From Betaproteobacteria bacterium (GTDB lineage: Bacteria > Pseudomonadota > Gammaproteobacteria > Burkholderiales > Casimicrobiaceae), in NCBI GenBank assembly GCA_005883655.1, contig VBDA01000450.1:1-6330 (forward strand): a stretch of 6,330 bases of DNA, written 5' to 3'. The translations under genes and the position numbers were made by a program. A model generated the notes under the pieces. The model did not search any database. It had not been told where the DNA came from and worked only from the letters and a program-made list of their open reading frames with translations. Shown here piece after piece: positions 5,802 through 6,330 of this stretch. Each line of letters starts with the position of its first letter. Position 1 is the stretch's first letter.

Positions 5802-5945
5802 TCAAACGTCTGATACCCGTTGCAGTTCCTCGGCTGAAGGAGATGTATTGAGCTTGGCGATGAGCGCGGCCCGCAGCGCCTGACGAGCCTCGTCGACGGC
5901 GCGATGACCGACGTCGCCTTGCTCGTCGCCGGCGAACGCTTGCAA
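5802..5945 (-). pseudogene. Possible coding remnant or very short gene
   Basis: The minus strand has a 47-codon frame from a TTG (5945) to a TGA (5804-5802), with an upstream in-frame stop inside the 5963-5992 repeat. Its residues (for example VDEARQALRAALIAKLN) suggest an amphipathic helix, and third codon positions are mostly G or C in its first half, as in real genes here. There is no ATG or GTG start and no properly spaced ribosome site. It matches no family I recognise and may be chance. Confidence 0.18.
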
Positions 5946-5962
5946 GTCCCTAGGGGGCCATG

Positions 5963-5992
5963 CGGGATCTCATCCGTCCGGTTGAGATCCCG
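5963..5992. repeat. Perfect inverted repeat upstream of yifB
   Basis: The arms CGGGATCTCA (5963-5972) and TGAGATCCCG (5983-5992) are perfect 10-bp complements around a 10-nt spacer that itself contains CCGTCCGG. No T run follows on either strand. Its centre is about 66 bp before the yifB ATG, so it could be an operator, a leader hairpin or a structured transcript end. The repeat is certain; its role is not. Confidence 0.65.
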
Positions 5993-6043
5993 TGCAACCC
6001 TTTCATAGATACTTTTGGATCGGCGATCTCTGGCGCAACGAAC

Positions 6044-6330
6044 ATGTCCGTCGCGGTGCTGCATTCTCGCGCCCTCTCCGGGTTCGACGCCCCTCCTGTC
6101 GAGGTCGAAGTTCATCTTGCTGGCGGCTTGCCGGCGTTCAATTTGGTGGGATTACCCGAGACCGAAGTCAAGGAAAGTCGCGATCGTGTTCGTGCGGCCC
6201 TGCAAAACGCGCGATTCGACTTTCCGGCGCGCAAGATCACCGTTAATCTCGCGCCTGCCGATTTGCCGAAGGAATCCGGTCGCTTCGATTTGCCCATCGC
6301 GCTGGGTATCCTTGCCGCCACGGGACAGAT
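6044..6330 (+). CDS. YifB/ComM family Mg-chelatase-like AAA ATPase (N-terminal part)
   Basis: The first 95 codons are visible before the window ends. MSVAVLHSRALSG is the usual start, followed by the conserved GLPAFNLVGLPETEVKESRDR (given as two parts: GLPAFNLVGLPE at about 28-39, then EVKESRDRVRAAL at 41-53), the ITVNLAPADLPKESGRFDLP region (65-84) and IALGIL. These define the N-terminal ChlI-like domain, which precedes the AAA core. The Walker motifs lie outside the window. In naturally competent bacteria the homologue ComM is a helicase that aids branch migration during transformation; elsewhere the role is unsettled. The ATG at 6044 gives the family's normal N-terminus, though no strong ribosome site precedes it. 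Full-length members have about 500 residues. Confidence 0.93.
   Translation, partial: MSVAVLHSRALSGFDAPPVEVEVHLAGGLPAFNLVGLPETEVKESRDRVRAALQNARFDFPARKITVNLAPADLPKESGRFDLPIALGILAATGQ

Larger units (their letters stand above)
5661..6043. other. 383-bp gap between ubiK and yifB
   Basis: No convincing gene is seen. Short frames on both strands resemble no recognised family and lack ribosome sites. The contents are: the right arm of the repeat around the ubiK stop; a short minus-strand frame at 5802-5945 with protein-like composition; a CCCTAGGG octamer at 5948-5955; and a perfect 10-bp inverted repeat at 5963-5992. The last 50 bp before yifB are less GC-rich and may hold its promoter, but no clear hexamers were found. 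Confidence 0.6.

Overview
The window looks like chromosomal housekeeping DNA from a GC-rich betaproteobacterium. The evidence is the gene set and order: a probable dapF tail, a DUF484 gene and xerC, then an ammonium-uptake block, then ubiK and yifB. Proteobacterial-type sigma-54/NtrC promoter elements fit this. The assignment is inferred from gene content and order, not from any search. No rRNA, tRNA, insertion sequence, CRISPR array or phage gene was seen.

Layout: (1) 1-1699, plus strand: ten C-terminal codons of a probable dapF, a DUF484/GAF-like protein and the tyrosine recombinase xerC, apparently co-transcribed. (2) 1709-2221, minus strand: a DinB/YfiT-like putative metalloenzyme converging on xerC. 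(3) 2338-5143, minus strand: a three-gene nitrogen operon read right to left, TorF/TIGR02001-type outer-membrane porin, then a PII protein (GlnK/GlnB), then an AmtB ammonium channel, closed by a strong intrinsic terminator at 2338-2366. (4) 5144-5411: the divergent control region, with a near-consensus sigma-54 promoter and, 108 bp upstream of the inferred start, a dyad matching the NtrC box. (5) 5412-5660, plus strand: ubiK. (6) 5661-6043: a gap with no convincing gene but a perfect 10-bp inverted repeat and a possible coding remnant. (7) 6044-6330, plus strand: the first 95 codons of a YifB/ComM-type Mg-chelatase-like AAA ATPase, cut by the window edge.

How it works together: under nitrogen limitation, NtrC acting through sigma-54 RNA polymerase would switch on the porin, the PII regulator and the ammonium channel as one unit. 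That would couple an outer-membrane entry route, inner-membrane ammonium conduction and PII gating.

The most unusual item is inside amtB. A 66-bp in-frame tandem duplication repeats the whole ninth membrane helix (21 identical residues twice). The two copies differ only at five silent third-codon positions plus the junction base. This should add a membrane segment between TM9 and the TM10 that carries the second pore histidine, and it raises a real question about the topology and function of this channel.
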